Source: Legionella_A sp963772805
GTDB taxonomy: Bacteria > Pseudomonadota > Gammaproteobacteria > Legionellales > Legionellaceae
Direction: 5' to 3'
Assembly: GCA_963772805.1 (NCBI GenBank)
Contig: CAVYYU010000002.1
Location: 372,001-436,000, forward strand
DNA: 64,000 nt
How positions within the stretch are numbered: position 1 is the stretch's first letter; every line of letters begins with the position of its first letter. The notes under the pieces were generated by a model, which saw nothing but the letters and a program-made list of their open reading frames with translations, was not told where the DNA came from and did no database searches. Shown in pieces: positions 17,374 to 30,337 of this stretch. The position numbers and the translations under genes were made by a program.

Positions 17374-17875
17374 TCTAATTGCTGCCATCGATGAGAGTCG
17401 TGGGCTGGGTTACAAAAATAAGCTACTTTGCCATTTACCGGCCGATCTAAAACATTTTAAAGCGCTGACCCTAGGGAAGCCTGTGATCATGGGACGCAAA
17501 ACATATGAGTCAATCGGCAAGGCATTGCCGGGGCGCCTTAATATAGTATTGAGTGCCAAGCAAACAGTCATAGAGGATGCAACGGTTGTCAGCTCGTTAG
17601 AGCAGGCGCTTGCATTAACGTCGATTGCCGAGGAAGTAATGGTTATTGGTGGGGCCAAGGTATTTGATGCGGCGTTACTATTTGCAGACAGAATCTATCT
17701 TACTATTATTCATCATCAGTTTATTGCTGACGCATTCTTCCCTTTATTGAATAGAGAACAGTGGCATATAGAGGAAACGGGCGTTTGTATCCGTGATGAC
17801 AAAAACAACTATGACATGACATTTTATCGCTATGATAAAATCGCTGCAAAGCACAATGAATGCTCGTCAAAATAA
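17360..17875 (+). CDS. folA: dihydrofolate reductase
   Basis: DHFR reduces dihydrofolate to tetrahydrofolate with NADPH. 171 residues. Asp29 in LPADL is the catalytic acid (Asp27 in E. coli) and IMGRKTYESIG is the cofactor-binding block. Cys24 stands where E. coli has Trp22, an active-site residue conserved in most bacterial DHFRs. The coding region overlaps pdxA by 14 bases and ends 25 bases before the rRNA promoter. Confidence 0.96.
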   Translation: MTIISLIAAIDESRGLGYKNKLLCHLPADLKHFKALTLGKPVIMGRKTYESIGKALPGRLNIVLSAKQTVIEDATVVSSLEQALALTSIAEEVMVIGGAKVFDAALLFADRIYLTIIHHQFIADAFFPLLNREQWHIEETGVCIRDDKNNYDMTFYRYDKIAAKHNECSSK

Positions 17876-17899
17876 AATGAAAAAAAACGCAAAAAGTGT

Positions 17900-17927
17900 T
17901 TGACAAGAAAACTGATACGAGTAGAAT
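17900..17927 (+). promoter_or_regulatory. rRNA operon promoter
   Basis: A perfect TTGACA (17900-17905) and TAGAAT (17922-17927) are 16 bases apart, about 130 bases before mature 16S, just after the folA stop. Confidence 0.7.
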
Positions 17928-18058
17928 ACGCACCACTGCCTACGGGGCGAGATCATTAAGAATAGAGAAGACAAACTGTGTGGGCGCTTTGAATAATTTG
18001 AGTGCTTAAAAGAAATAAAGTAGTAAAGAAGTCAGTAGAGATACTGAAACTAGAGATT

Positions 18059-19602
<1,544 letters not shown>

Positions 19603-19647
19603 AATATGGCATGATTAGGACGCAAAGCGTCCACACAGTTTGTTTTC

Positions 19648-19724
<77 letters not shown>

Positions 19725-19897
19725 AATCTTCTCTTAAATAGATCAAAAGGAATGCCTAGATTAAATTGCTTTGGCAGCAGAGTAATTTAATCTGGACTAT
19801 CCAGAGGTTCATTAAAAATTTGGTAGAAATTGAGTTTAACGCAAGCAAATTTGTATTTTCTCTTGTCGAGTATGATCTGAGGTATTTGAGGTTATAT
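19725..19897 (+). other. 16S-23S spacer, distal part
   Basis: No tRNA or ORF is supported here. GTTCATTAAAAATTTGG near 19808 resembles the antitermination box A region of other rrn operons. GTTATATGG at 19891-19899 can pair with CCATATAAC after 23S, forming the processing stem. Confidence 0.6.
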
Positions 19898-22795
<2,898 letters not shown>

Positions 22796-22934
22796 ATAAC
22801 CTGAGTTATTTCGGGTTATGCAAGAGACAGAGAAATACAAATTACCGAGACTTGCAACAAACTCAATTTCTACCGTAGGTTGTTCGAGAGCCAACAGCAT
22901 GTCTGCTGGGTCTCTAAAAAACCTGCAAACAGTT

Positions 22935-23053
22935 TTCCTGGCGACAATAGCCGTTTGGACCCACCTGATCCCATCCCGAACTCAGAAGTGAAACAAACGA
23001 GCGCCGATGATAGTGTGGGGTTTCCCCATGTGAAAGTAGGTCATTGCCAGGTT
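22935..23053 (+). rRNA. rrf: 5S ribosomal RNA
   Basis: The terminal stem CCTGGC/GCCAGG encloses the conserved CCCGAACTCAGAAGTGAAAC loop; about 119 bases. It lies 139 bases after 23S in the standard position. Confidence 0.95.
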
Positions 23054-23062
23054 TTTATTCCT

Positions 23063-23090
23063 AAAAGCGGCTAATAGCCGCTTTTTTTTT
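23063..23090 (+). terminator. Rho-independent terminator of the rRNA operon
   Basis: AAAGCGGCT and AGCCGCTTT form a nine-base stem with a three-base loop, followed by an unbroken T run to 23090. Confidence 0.9.
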
Positions 23091-23266
23091 ATTTGAAAAT
23101 ATAGGCGGCGCTAAAAAATAGAAAACCTCGACTTACGTCCTCACGGGAAATTAGTAAATAGCCGTGAAAATTAACCTGCTGGTCTGCTTAAATTTTCAAA
23201 TTTAATATCGTAAAAGCACACAAACTATTGTAAAATTAATTATCATTTATCAGGATATTGTGTTGT

Positions 23267-26155
23267 ATGTTGGTCCGTCGTATAAAGGAATTTATAAATC
23301 AGTTGCAAGTATCTGAGAAATCAAGCAGTTTTGATGAGTTTTTTTTGCAGAGTTTGATTGACCAATTTTCATCTTTTCGTGAAGATGATTCCCTGAATGA
23401 AGCTGAAATTGCTTGCTTAGAGAATATTTTTCAACAACGCTGGAAGCAGATTGCCGACAGTGTTGATGATTATACGTTTGACCCACGCGGCATTAACGAA
23501 ATATGGATAAAACTTGCTACAGATTTGGCTGAAGAGCAGCGCAAGTCATATCTTCATATTCTAATGCCAGTAGTTTCCAATTCTATTGATCCTATAATCC
23601 TTACCCGACTTACCGATTGTCCCGAGTTAAGAGGATTTTATCTAGGAGAGGACGGGGTAACACTACATCGTGTACGTGGGTTATTTGAACGTATGCAAAA
23701 GAAACATTCTTTTTCAACGTTTATGGACACCAAAAAATATACCCCTCGTCCTTTATCTCTGCGGGAATTGCTGCGAATAAGAGAAAAAAACGGCAATGAT
23801 CTTAAGTTTGATTTTTCGGGTATTGTTTATAGTAATTTCTGGGACTATTTGAAAAGACAAATTATGCCCAGTTTCCAAAACTCTGGAGAATGCCCTCGGC
23901 ATCTGCTGCCAGCATTAGTGGATGTTGTCGAAATCTATTTTTTAACGACAAGCCGAGGCCAAGATTTGCAGGAAGTGAGAACGCGTTTGTTAACTTGGTC
24001 TAAATCTTTACTTGAAGCCCCAATCGACATGGTCAATTATCTTTATGGCCAAGAGATTAATGTTGGTGGCCAGTCCGTCTATTTGCTCGAGATATTATTA
24101 GATTGCTTGCAAGGGAAAGCCACGATAGATGCAGAAATAACAGGTATTGCACGTTGGCTTGCCGGTGTAGATCCATCGCTTATATGCAAACATGATAAGT
24201 TGAGCCGTATATACTGCGAGCTTAATATTGGACCTTCATTGAATAGTGCGCAATTACAAAAAATACTTCTTAAACTCGATGATGATAGCTCAACTAAAAT
24301 ACGGTCAGCAATTGATAGATTATCTGTGCAATTGCAGAGAACGCATAAAATAGAGCCGGCAATTGTCGGCGCTTTTCGCGAACTGTATCGCCAACGCTGG
24401 ACACAGATAATTGGCAAAGATAAGGATTATACCCATCAACAAGACGGTGTGAATGCCCCCTGGATCCTGTTAGCGCAGCTATTATGCGGCGGCGGTCACA
24501 TCGAAACAAATTACTACCGCTTTTTAATGCCAACATTAACGCATGACGAGGACGTGGTGCAACGTGAGCCTTTAACGGCGTACCCATTATCACAGTTTAT
24601 TTTGTCAGATGATGGAAAAAAATTAATTCTTCTTGATAACTGTGTAAAGCGTTTCAAAATTGAAGGTACTTTTCACAACGGCAATGCAACGCCGACAAGG
24701 CCTTTGAGCAATATTGAAATCGAACGTATAGCTTATGCAGATAAACGCTTTCACAAGTACATACAAATTATTCATCAAGCTAATGCTTTGGAGGAGGCAC
24801 CAATATCTCTGACTACAGTCCTTGCATTGCAAACGTTGGTAAATGACAGCCTATATCCAAATGGATTATTGTTCGCTCACGATTATACTGCAACTCAGAT
24901 GGCCACTGCTGAAAAAGCTTATCAGATTTTCTTTGAGTTTAGGCATAAATTACCGGCCATTGAGCGTCATCGTCTGGATACCCAACGCATATTTTTTAAT
25001 GGAAAAAATAAAAGCTTTGCAGAAGTTATGCATGAAGTTGAACAAGATGGTTGCATTGCTGTCTATGGTCTATATTTTGCAAAATTGGTGATGGATTATG
25101 CCCCATATTGGAAATTTAGGTCTGAAATAGAAGACAAGGTTGCAATTGATGGGATGCGTTCTAGCTCCCGCCTGAAGGTCTATCGAGACTATGATAGTAT
25201 CGACAACGCTGAAGCCCTACGACGAATACGCATTTTATTAGTTTCGCTGATGACACGTTCAGTTGAAACTTCAGGCGCCTCTATCTCGGCATGGGGTCAT
25301 TCTAATCGAGTAGAACAAGAAGCGCATGACATTTTTACGCCCTTGATGCTGATGATTCAGTCTGAGGATTACAAAAATGTCCGTTCCACCTATACCAATA
25401 TTATAGAAAAATTTGTTAAGCCGGCACTGGCTAATCAAAGTTGGTCAACTTGGATGATTCGCTCTGATAGCACTAAAAGCTGGCTAAGTTCGATTGCAGA
25501 CGAGTCCTTGTTCAAGCAGCAAAACAGCTGGTTTGAACCTAGGCTTTTGCTGGCGACTCTCTTCCCCTTAACACAAAGGCAACCTCAATGGCGCCCTGTC
25601 TTGAATACGTTCCTTGATGAGTTAGCACAGCTGTATCTACGGCCACAGAAAAATAGTGAAGCAACTAAAATAAGTATAAATATTAAATTTACGCAATTGC
25701 TCAATGGGCTTAGTGAGCAATTACAAAAGCAGATTTTTAAATTATTGGAGACTGCAATGACAGCGCAGGCAGATCAAGTGCCTTTTCACAAGCTGTGTGC
25801 GGATCTGCTGATTCATCGACTGGCGTTACTGGGTGCCACACCACTTGCTGCAGAGCAGAAGGGTTTTTTTGGAAAAAAACAAAGCAATATTGAGAGCGAA
25901 TATCAAACAATTAAAAAAGCTCTGATGGAAAATTACAGTGATATTGATTCGACAGATAAATTGATAGAAATACTACAAAGCAAGTTAATCGACTCGTTAA
26001 GTTTTTTAAGTGACAGAGCCTCACTTTCCAGAGTGACAAATTATTGGCTAAGCATGACAAACTGTAGTTTGACTGCTTCGATGGCGAATACCTTTAATTC
26101 TTCTCTAAGGGTTCAGAAAGACCATATCCCTGGAATGAGCGCCGCTGCTTGTTGA
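23267..26155 (+). CDS. large unknown protein with internal duplication
   Basis: No family recognised. ATG 23267 is preferred over TTG 23258 because AGGA at 23252-23255 leaves only two bases for the TTG; the protein is then 962 residues. There is no signal peptide or membrane segment. Two diverged copies of a unit of about 300 residues lie roughly at 30-300 and 348-612. Shared landmarks, in order, are QRW-x-QI, DYT, G(I/V)N-x2-WI-x-LA, an LMP, an F-x-L-x2-DG and P-x-RPLS-x2-E-x2-RI. The last 350 residues are unique, helical and Gln/Leu-rich. It stands alone after the rRNA terminator and converges on benE. Size, novelty and eukaryote-like repeats suggest a secreted effector, unproven. Confidence 0.75.
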   Translation: MLVRRIKEFINQLQVSEKSSSFDEFFLQSLIDQFSSFREDDSLNEAEIACLENIFQQRWKQIADSVDDYTFDPRGINEIWIKLATDLAEEQRKSYLHILMPVVSNSIDPIILTRLTDCPELRGFYLGEDGVTLHRVRGLFERMQKKHSFSTFMDTKKYTPRPLSLRELLRIREKNGNDLKFDFSGIVYSNFWDYLKRQIMPSFQNSGECPRHLLPALVDVVEIYFLTTSRGQDLQEVRTRLLTWSKSLLEAPIDMVNYLYGQEINVGGQSVYLLEILLDCLQGKATIDAEITGIARWLAGVDPSLICKHDKLSRIYCELNIGPSLNSAQLQKILLKLDDDSSTKIRSAIDRLSVQLQRTHKIEPAIVGAFRELYRQRWTQIIGKDKDYTHQQDGVNAPWILLAQLLCGGGHIETNYYRFLMPTLTHDEDVVQREPLTAYPLSQFILSDDGKKLILLDNCVKRFKIEGTFHNGNATPTRPLSNIEIERIAYADKRFHKYIQIIHQANALEEAPISLTTVLALQTLVNDSLYPNGLLFAHDYTATQMATAEKAYQIFFEFRHKLPAIERHRLDTQRIFFNGKNKSFAEVMHEVEQDGCIAVYGLYFAKLVMDYAPYWKFRSEIEDKVAIDGMRSSSRLKVYRDYDSIDNAEALRRIRILLVSLMTRSVETSGASISAWGHSNRVEQEAHDIFTPLMLMIQSEDYKNVRSTYTNIIEKFVKPALANQSWSTWMIRSDSTKSWLSSIADESLFKQQNSWFEPRLLLATLFPLTQRQPQWRPVLNTFLDELAQLYLRPQKNSEATKISINIKFTQLLNGLSEQLQKQIFKLLETAMTAQADQVPFHKLCADLLIHRLALLGATPLAAEQKGFFGKKQSNIESEYQTIKKALMENYSDIDSTDKLIEILQSKLIDSLSFLSDRASLSRVTNYWLSMTNCSLTASMANTFNSSLRVQKDHIPGMSAAAC

Positions 26156-26168
26156 AACAAATTGGCGG

Positions 26169-27356
26169 CTACGACTTGGCCGCAATTGCAATCATCTCTT
26201 TTTTCCGCCAGCTCAACAGGAATAAGGATGCTGCGCCGGCTACCAAGCCCCAAAACGCTGCACCGATTCCTAGTATTGAAATCCCTGATGCCGAAACCAG
26301 TATCGTTATGAGTGCTGGTTCACGCTGTACCTCGTGGTCTAATGCAACTTTAAGACTATTTCCAATAGTGGTTAGTAACGCTATCCCTGCGATTGCCAGG
26401 ACTAGTTCTTTAGGAAAAGCGGCAAATAATGCCACCACTGTTGCACCAAACAAGCCAATAAATATCCAGCATATGCCTGCAAAGACCGTCGCCTTATAAC
26501 GATTAGCCGGGTTACTGTCAGCTTCCTTACCGGTGCAGATTGCGGCGGTAATTGCAGCCAAACAAACCCCATAACTGCCAAAAGGTGCCAAAAGCAGTGT
26601 AGCTAATCCTGTCCAGGTAATAAGTGGGGAGATTGGTGGGTAATAACCACTAGCATTGATTACAGCCGTTCCTGGGATATTTTGTGACGTCATGGTGACG
26701 ATAAATAAGGGTATACCAACGCTTATTAGTGTTGAAAGCGTAAACACGGGAACAGTAAAAATCGGTATGGAAAAGGCAAGATGTACATTATCGAGGTGGA
26801 ATAAGCCTTCTGCGCCAGCAATAGCAATTCCTAAAATTAACACTAAAACAATTACATAACGTGGCAGGAAACGTTTTCCAATTAGATAGACTATAAACAT
26901 AGCGGATACTAGCGCAAACTGATCCTGCATCGACACAAAAACATTCGTGCCAAAGTGAAGCAGAATACCTGCGAGCATTGCCGAAGTCAGTGAGCGAGGG
27001 ATGTGCGACATTACTTTTTCAAAGATTCCCGTTACTCCGGACAAAATGGTTAGTAAAGCGGCAAAAATAAAAGCACCAATCGCCTCCGGCATCGATACGC
27101 CAGCTAAGCTAGTAACCAGTAGGGCAGCTCCCGGTGTAGACCAACCAGTCAAGATAGGCACTCGGTAACGAAGAGAAAGCCCAATGCTAGTAACGGCTAT
27201 GCCTAAGCCTAGCGCCAAAACCCAGGAGCTAATCTCTGCCTGCGTTGCCCCAGCCATGGTGGCTGCCTGAAAAACTAGAACGGCAGAGCTTGTAAAGCCA
27301 ACCAGGACACCAACAAAGCCTGCAGTTATATTGGATGGAGAAAAGTATTTAAGCAT
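26169..27356 (-). CDS. benE: BenE-family benzoate/proton symporter
   Basis: A 395-residue inner-membrane protein with about 12 hydrophobic segments. The BenE signatures GFTSSAVLVFQAA near the N-terminus and GWSTPGAALL near residue 70 are clear. No benzoate catabolic genes lie nearby, so the true substrate may be another aromatic acid or a small organic anion. It converges on the large unknown gene with a 13-base gap. Confidence 0.88.
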   Translation of the reverse strand: MLKYFSPSNITAGFVGVLVGFTSSAVLVFQAATMAGATQAEISSWVLALGLGIAVTSIGLSLRYRVPILTGWSTPGAALLVTSLAGVSMPEAIGAFIFAALLTILSGVTGIFEKVMSHIPRSLTSAMLAGILLHFGTNVFVSMQDQFALVSAMFIVYLIGKRFLPRYVIVLVLILGIAIAGAEGLFHLDNVHLAFSIPIFTVPVFTLSTLISVGIPLFIVTMTSQNIPGTAVINASGYYPPISPLITWTGLATLLLAPFGSYGVCLAAITAAICTGKEADSNPANRYKATVFAGICWIFIGLFGATVVALFAAFPKELVLAIAGIALLTTIGNSLKVALDHEVQREPALITILVSASGISILGIGAAFWGLVAGAASLFLLSWRKKEMIAIAAKS

Positions 27357-27659
27357 CGAGACACCTATTGAAATAAAAAATACATGAATAAAAAGTTGGC
27401 CACATGTATGAGGCAGACTGCATTGTATACTGGCCCAGCACCTTACACACGCTCTTTTTTAGCGCCTGAGTCACACCGCTATCCAGCGGCGAAGATATTA
27501 CAATATTAGCCATTAGAATCAATCTGTTGCGATAAACATCAGAGATGTTTTAAGTACTAAATACATGGTACATTGACTCGCCAGTGGGGCTCGCTTCGTT
27601 GTCTCAGAATTTTCAGGATTAAATAACTTAAGTTTTAACGTAAAAATAAGGAGTAAGCT
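27357..27659. other. 303-base intergenic region
   Basis: Contains the upstream regions of benE (minus) and the 97-aa gene (plus). The last 50 bases are AT-rich with TTAA repeats, but these are not spaced 11 bases apart. TTGACT near 27573 has no matching -10. I see no RNA gene or ORF in it. Confidence 0.5.
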
Positions 27660-27953
27660 ATGCCTGCTAAAAAAGCGGAAGAGAAATCATGTGGTGACAT
27701 AAATCAGTTTCTTGGCATATTAGATAGCGATTCTTTGGCTCTGGATAAAGAAAAATTGTCGTCTTGTACGAGTATAAGTGACACCACATCCAGTGCTTCT
27801 TCAGGGGTAGAGAAAAAGGTGAGTCAGCAAGAGCTTGCCTATAAAACACCAACGAACAGTACGCGCCCGGATTTTTTTTCACCTGAACCACGAAGAACTC
27901 GCAAGAAACATAATATTTGTGAGGAGCACGCTACAACGGGATTAAGTCGTTGA
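27660..27953 (+). CDS. small low-complexity unknown protein
   Basis: 97 residues, accepted as a gene because of a strong AAGGAG site before the ATG. Hydrophilic and probably disordered: a Ser/Thr-rich centre (SISDTTSSASS), a basic stretch PEPRRTRKKH near residue 75, four Cys, no signal peptide. No homologue recognised. It could be a secreted or regulatory peptide. Confidence 0.55.
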   Translation: MPAKKAEEKSCGDINQFLGILDSDSLALDKEKLSSCTSISDTTSSASSGVEKKVSQQELAYKTPTNSTRPDFFSPEPRRTRKKHNICEEHATTGLSR

Positions 27954-28023
27954 GCCTATTTTCTTGTTTTTACAAATAAGATACTCAAAATGGTAAATGA
28001 GTACCTTCATCAGGATTAAAAAG

Positions 28024-28806
28024 ATGCTTCAATTGCTAAAAACCTGGTGGATTGAGCGTATTGTCCAACGTTCACCTATTACCGATAGTGAGTGGCAGGC
28101 GGCCTTTCAAGGCCTCCCTTTACTCCAGCGTTTGAGTGAGCATGAGAAAATAAGGTTGAGGCAGCTAGCTATTTTGTTTATGCACTATAAATTGCTGGAA
28201 GGTGCTGGTGGACTGGAAGTAACTACTGCCATGCGCTTAATTATTGCACTGCAAGCATGTCTTCCAGTTCTGAACCTCGGACTCGATTGGTATGATGGCT
28301 GGGTATCTGTAATCATCTATCCTGGGGCGTTTTCAAAGCCATCACTTGAAATCGATGATTGCGGGGTCGTGCACCAAGGCCGCACAGATCTTAGTGGTGA
28401 GTCATGGCAACGCGGGCCTGTTATCTTATCTTGGGATGATTCCTTTTATAGTGATCAACATAATGGACGTAATGTCGTTATTCATGAATTTTCCCACAAG
28501 TTAGATATGCTCAATGGACAAGCCAACGGCCTGCCGCCATTGCATAAAGATATGTTAGTGCAGCAATGGGCTGAGGTCTTCAGCCGCGCATATGCTGAAT
28601 TTGAAAGGCAACTAGAGCAGAGTAACCCGTCTCCTATTAACGCCTATGCTGCCAGATCTCCGGCCGAGTTTTTCGCTGTTTTTAGTGAGGTTTTCTTCGA
28701 AAATCCTGCGTTAATTAAGAAATATTATTTTGACGTTTATACGTTGATGGTGCAGTTTTATCGCCAAGATCCATTAATCGTTGTTGATAATATAGCCGCT
28801 CTTTGA
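28024..28806 (+). CDS. mtfA: MtfA-family zinc peptidase (M90)
   Basis: MtfA is a cytoplasmic aminopeptidase that in E. coli also binds the Mlc repressor. The zinc motif HEFSHKLD lies about residue 157, with the third-ligand region AYAARSPAEFFAV further on, and LPVLNLGLDWYDG is a family block. ATG 28024 is preferred because AGGA lies eight bases upstream; ATG 27997 adds nine residues. 260 residues is close to E. coli (265). Confidence 0.92.
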   Translation: MLQLLKTWWIERIVQRSPITDSEWQAAFQGLPLLQRLSEHEKIRLRQLAILFMHYKLLEGAGGLEVTTAMRLIIALQACLPVLNLGLDWYDGWVSVIIYPGAFSKPSLEIDDCGVVHQGRTDLSGESWQRGPVILSWDDSFYSDQHNGRNVVIHEFSHKLDMLNGQANGLPPLHKDMLVQQWAEVFSRAYAEFERQLEQSNPSPINAYAARSPAEFFAVFSEVFFENPALIKKYYFDVYTLMVQFYRQDPLIVVDNIAAL

Positions 28807-28873
28807 TCTGGTAATTGATCTGGTAATTTTGTATATTGTGTTAATGTTGAGCATTGTTTGTTGTGGATTGAAT

Positions 28874-29254
28874 ATGAATCTGTTGGATAAAGTTGTTCAG
28901 TTGGAAGAGGAAGCCGCGCAGTTTGGTTTCGAATGGGAAACCACAAATCAAATTATGGCGCAGATTGACAGTGAGTGTGATGAAATTAATGAGCATTTGA
29001 GTCATGGTTTCGAGGGCGCCGATCAGAAGGCGCTGCAAGAAGAGATAGGCGATTTGCTTCATGCGGTATTTTCACTATGTGTATTTTGCAAGCTCAATCC
29101 GCGAGAGACTCTGGAACAGACTTTAACAAAATTTGAGCGACGGCTGAACGCGGTTAAAGCAATAGCACAAGAGCATGGATTAACGAATCTCAAGGGTTAT
29201 TCGTTTGATGCGCTGATGGACGTATGGCGGCAAGCCAAGGTACGTGTGGGTTAG
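28874..29254 (+). CDS. MazG-like nucleotide pyrophosphohydrolase
   Basis: About 126 residues from ATG 28874; an upstream frame from 28829 lacks a ribosome site. It has the MazG helical pattern FGFEW near the start, SECDEINEHL, then LQEEIGDLLHAVF, whose acidic residues bind Mg. The family hydrolyses NTPs or non-canonical dNTPs. It is half the length of a two-domain MazG. It follows mtfA by 67 bases. Confidence 0.85.
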   Translation: MNLLDKVVQLEEEAAQFGFEWETTNQIMAQIDSECDEINEHLSHGFEGADQKALQEEIGDLLHAVFSLCVFCKLNPRETLEQTLTKFERRLNAVKAIAQEHGLTNLKGYSFDALMDVWRQAKVRVG

Positions 29255-29272
29255 CTTTTCATCCAGGGGATA

Positions 29273-30280
29273 CTAAAGGCTCAAATACTGGCCTTGCACG
29301 GGAACGATAAATTTCACGCCCAAGTCATTCTTGTCATCTAACTCCTGGAGAATTTGTTGCCCGTTTCGCTTTTCGTCCAATCCTTGTTTGATGTGAGTTA
29401 CGACAATGTTTAACCCGCGTAGTGCTGTATTAGGATGGGCTGGGTCTATGGTTTCAGCCAGTTCGTGTAGTTCCGCCAGTAACCATTGCGGCGTTAAATG
29501 GCCAAAGAGCAAATTATCAGGACGCCCATTTGGGAAAGAGCATTCAATGAATATCGCGCGGAGCATATGTTTCCGTATAAGTGGAGCAACTTGCCGCCAA
29601 ATCTGTTTTATATCGTGGCTTTGCTCAACTTTATCGGGGCCTGTATCGCCAAAATAAAGCAGATAATGATCATTTGCTTTCAATAAGAACGCGGTTGATG
29701 GATAACCGTTTCCATGGCTTAGAGGATATGCGGTAACGTTCATCTCTGTTTGGGGGATGGGGGTATTTATGCCTACCGTTAGGCGATGATAATGGTATTT
29801 GTTCAGCTGCGGTTTTTGTCCTTCATCGCCAAAATTAGGCCATATTTTCCAGTTAAAGATGTAGTCCCGCAGGTAATCGAGGGTTGTAGATAATCCAAGT
29901 ATTTCTTTCTTGCCGTCAATCGTGGAGCAGATGACTAGTCCGTTAATATGATCAAGATGCGCATGTGAAACTAGGTAAGCTTTAATTTTCTCGGTGAAAA
30001 ATGCTTGTTTTGACTTTATTTTTAATTTATTAAGTTCATGAAATGGGATCGCATCGATTTCACTGCATAACGTGCCGGCATCAAGTGCTACCCAATTCGT
30101 TGAGGTCAGGGGTGCGACTAAATAGGCTGATAAGTTGTTTTGAAATTCCCCGCCTGATGTACCTAAGGGTATAACATTAAAATAGGGTTGTTCGGCAGGC
30201 CTGCTGTAAAGGCTTAGCGAATGACTATATAAGAGTGTAGACAATAGGCTTACGTAAAGCATACGAGAATAGGTGGTCAC
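29273..30280 (-). CDS. class II cyclic-nucleotide phosphodiesterase, probably exported
   Basis: 335 residues with the metallo-beta-lactamase fold of class II cAMP phosphodiesterases (yeast PDE1, Vibrio CpdP). The signature SHAHLDHINGL is near residue 106, with LSHGNGYPSTAFLL and FIECSFPN further on. An N-terminal hydrophobic stretch (roughly 7-25) suggests export to the periplasm, as for CpdP. It would hydrolyse 3',5'-cAMP. It ends 18 bases from the convergent MazG-like gene and lies 57 bases downstream of rsgA on the same strand. Confidence 0.87.
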   Translation of the reverse strand: MTTYSRMLYVSLLSTLLYSHSLSLYSRPAEQPYFNVIPLGTSGGEFQNNLSAYLVAPLTSTNWVALDAGTLCSEIDAIPFHELNKLKIKSKQAFFTEKIKAYLVSHAHLDHINGLVICSTIDGKKEILGLSTTLDYLRDYIFNWKIWPNFGDEGQKPQLNKYHYHRLTVGINTPIPQTEMNVTAYPLSHGNGYPSTAFLLKANDHYLLYFGDTGPDKVEQSHDIKQIWRQVAPLIRKHMLRAIFIECSFPNGRPDNLLFGHLTPQWLLAELHELAETIDPAHPNTALRGLNIVVTHIKQGLDEKRNGQQILQELDDKNDLGVKFIVPVQGQYLSL

Positions 30281-30337
30281 TCTATGTATCCAATGTTTGG
30301 CTCAGCGTGCATACGAATAGCAAAGGAGTGCATGACG

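Noticed and set aside
23195..23215. Possible PmrA box before the large duplicated protein
   Set aside because: The TTAA half-sites are 14 bases apart rather than 11, and no -10 follows at the right distance.
26149..26499. 116-codon plus-strand frame
   Set aside because: Antisense to benE, which has clear membrane-protein motifs.
27570..27610. TTGACT as a -35 for the 97-aa gene
   Set aside because: No acceptable -10 lies 15-19 bases downstream.
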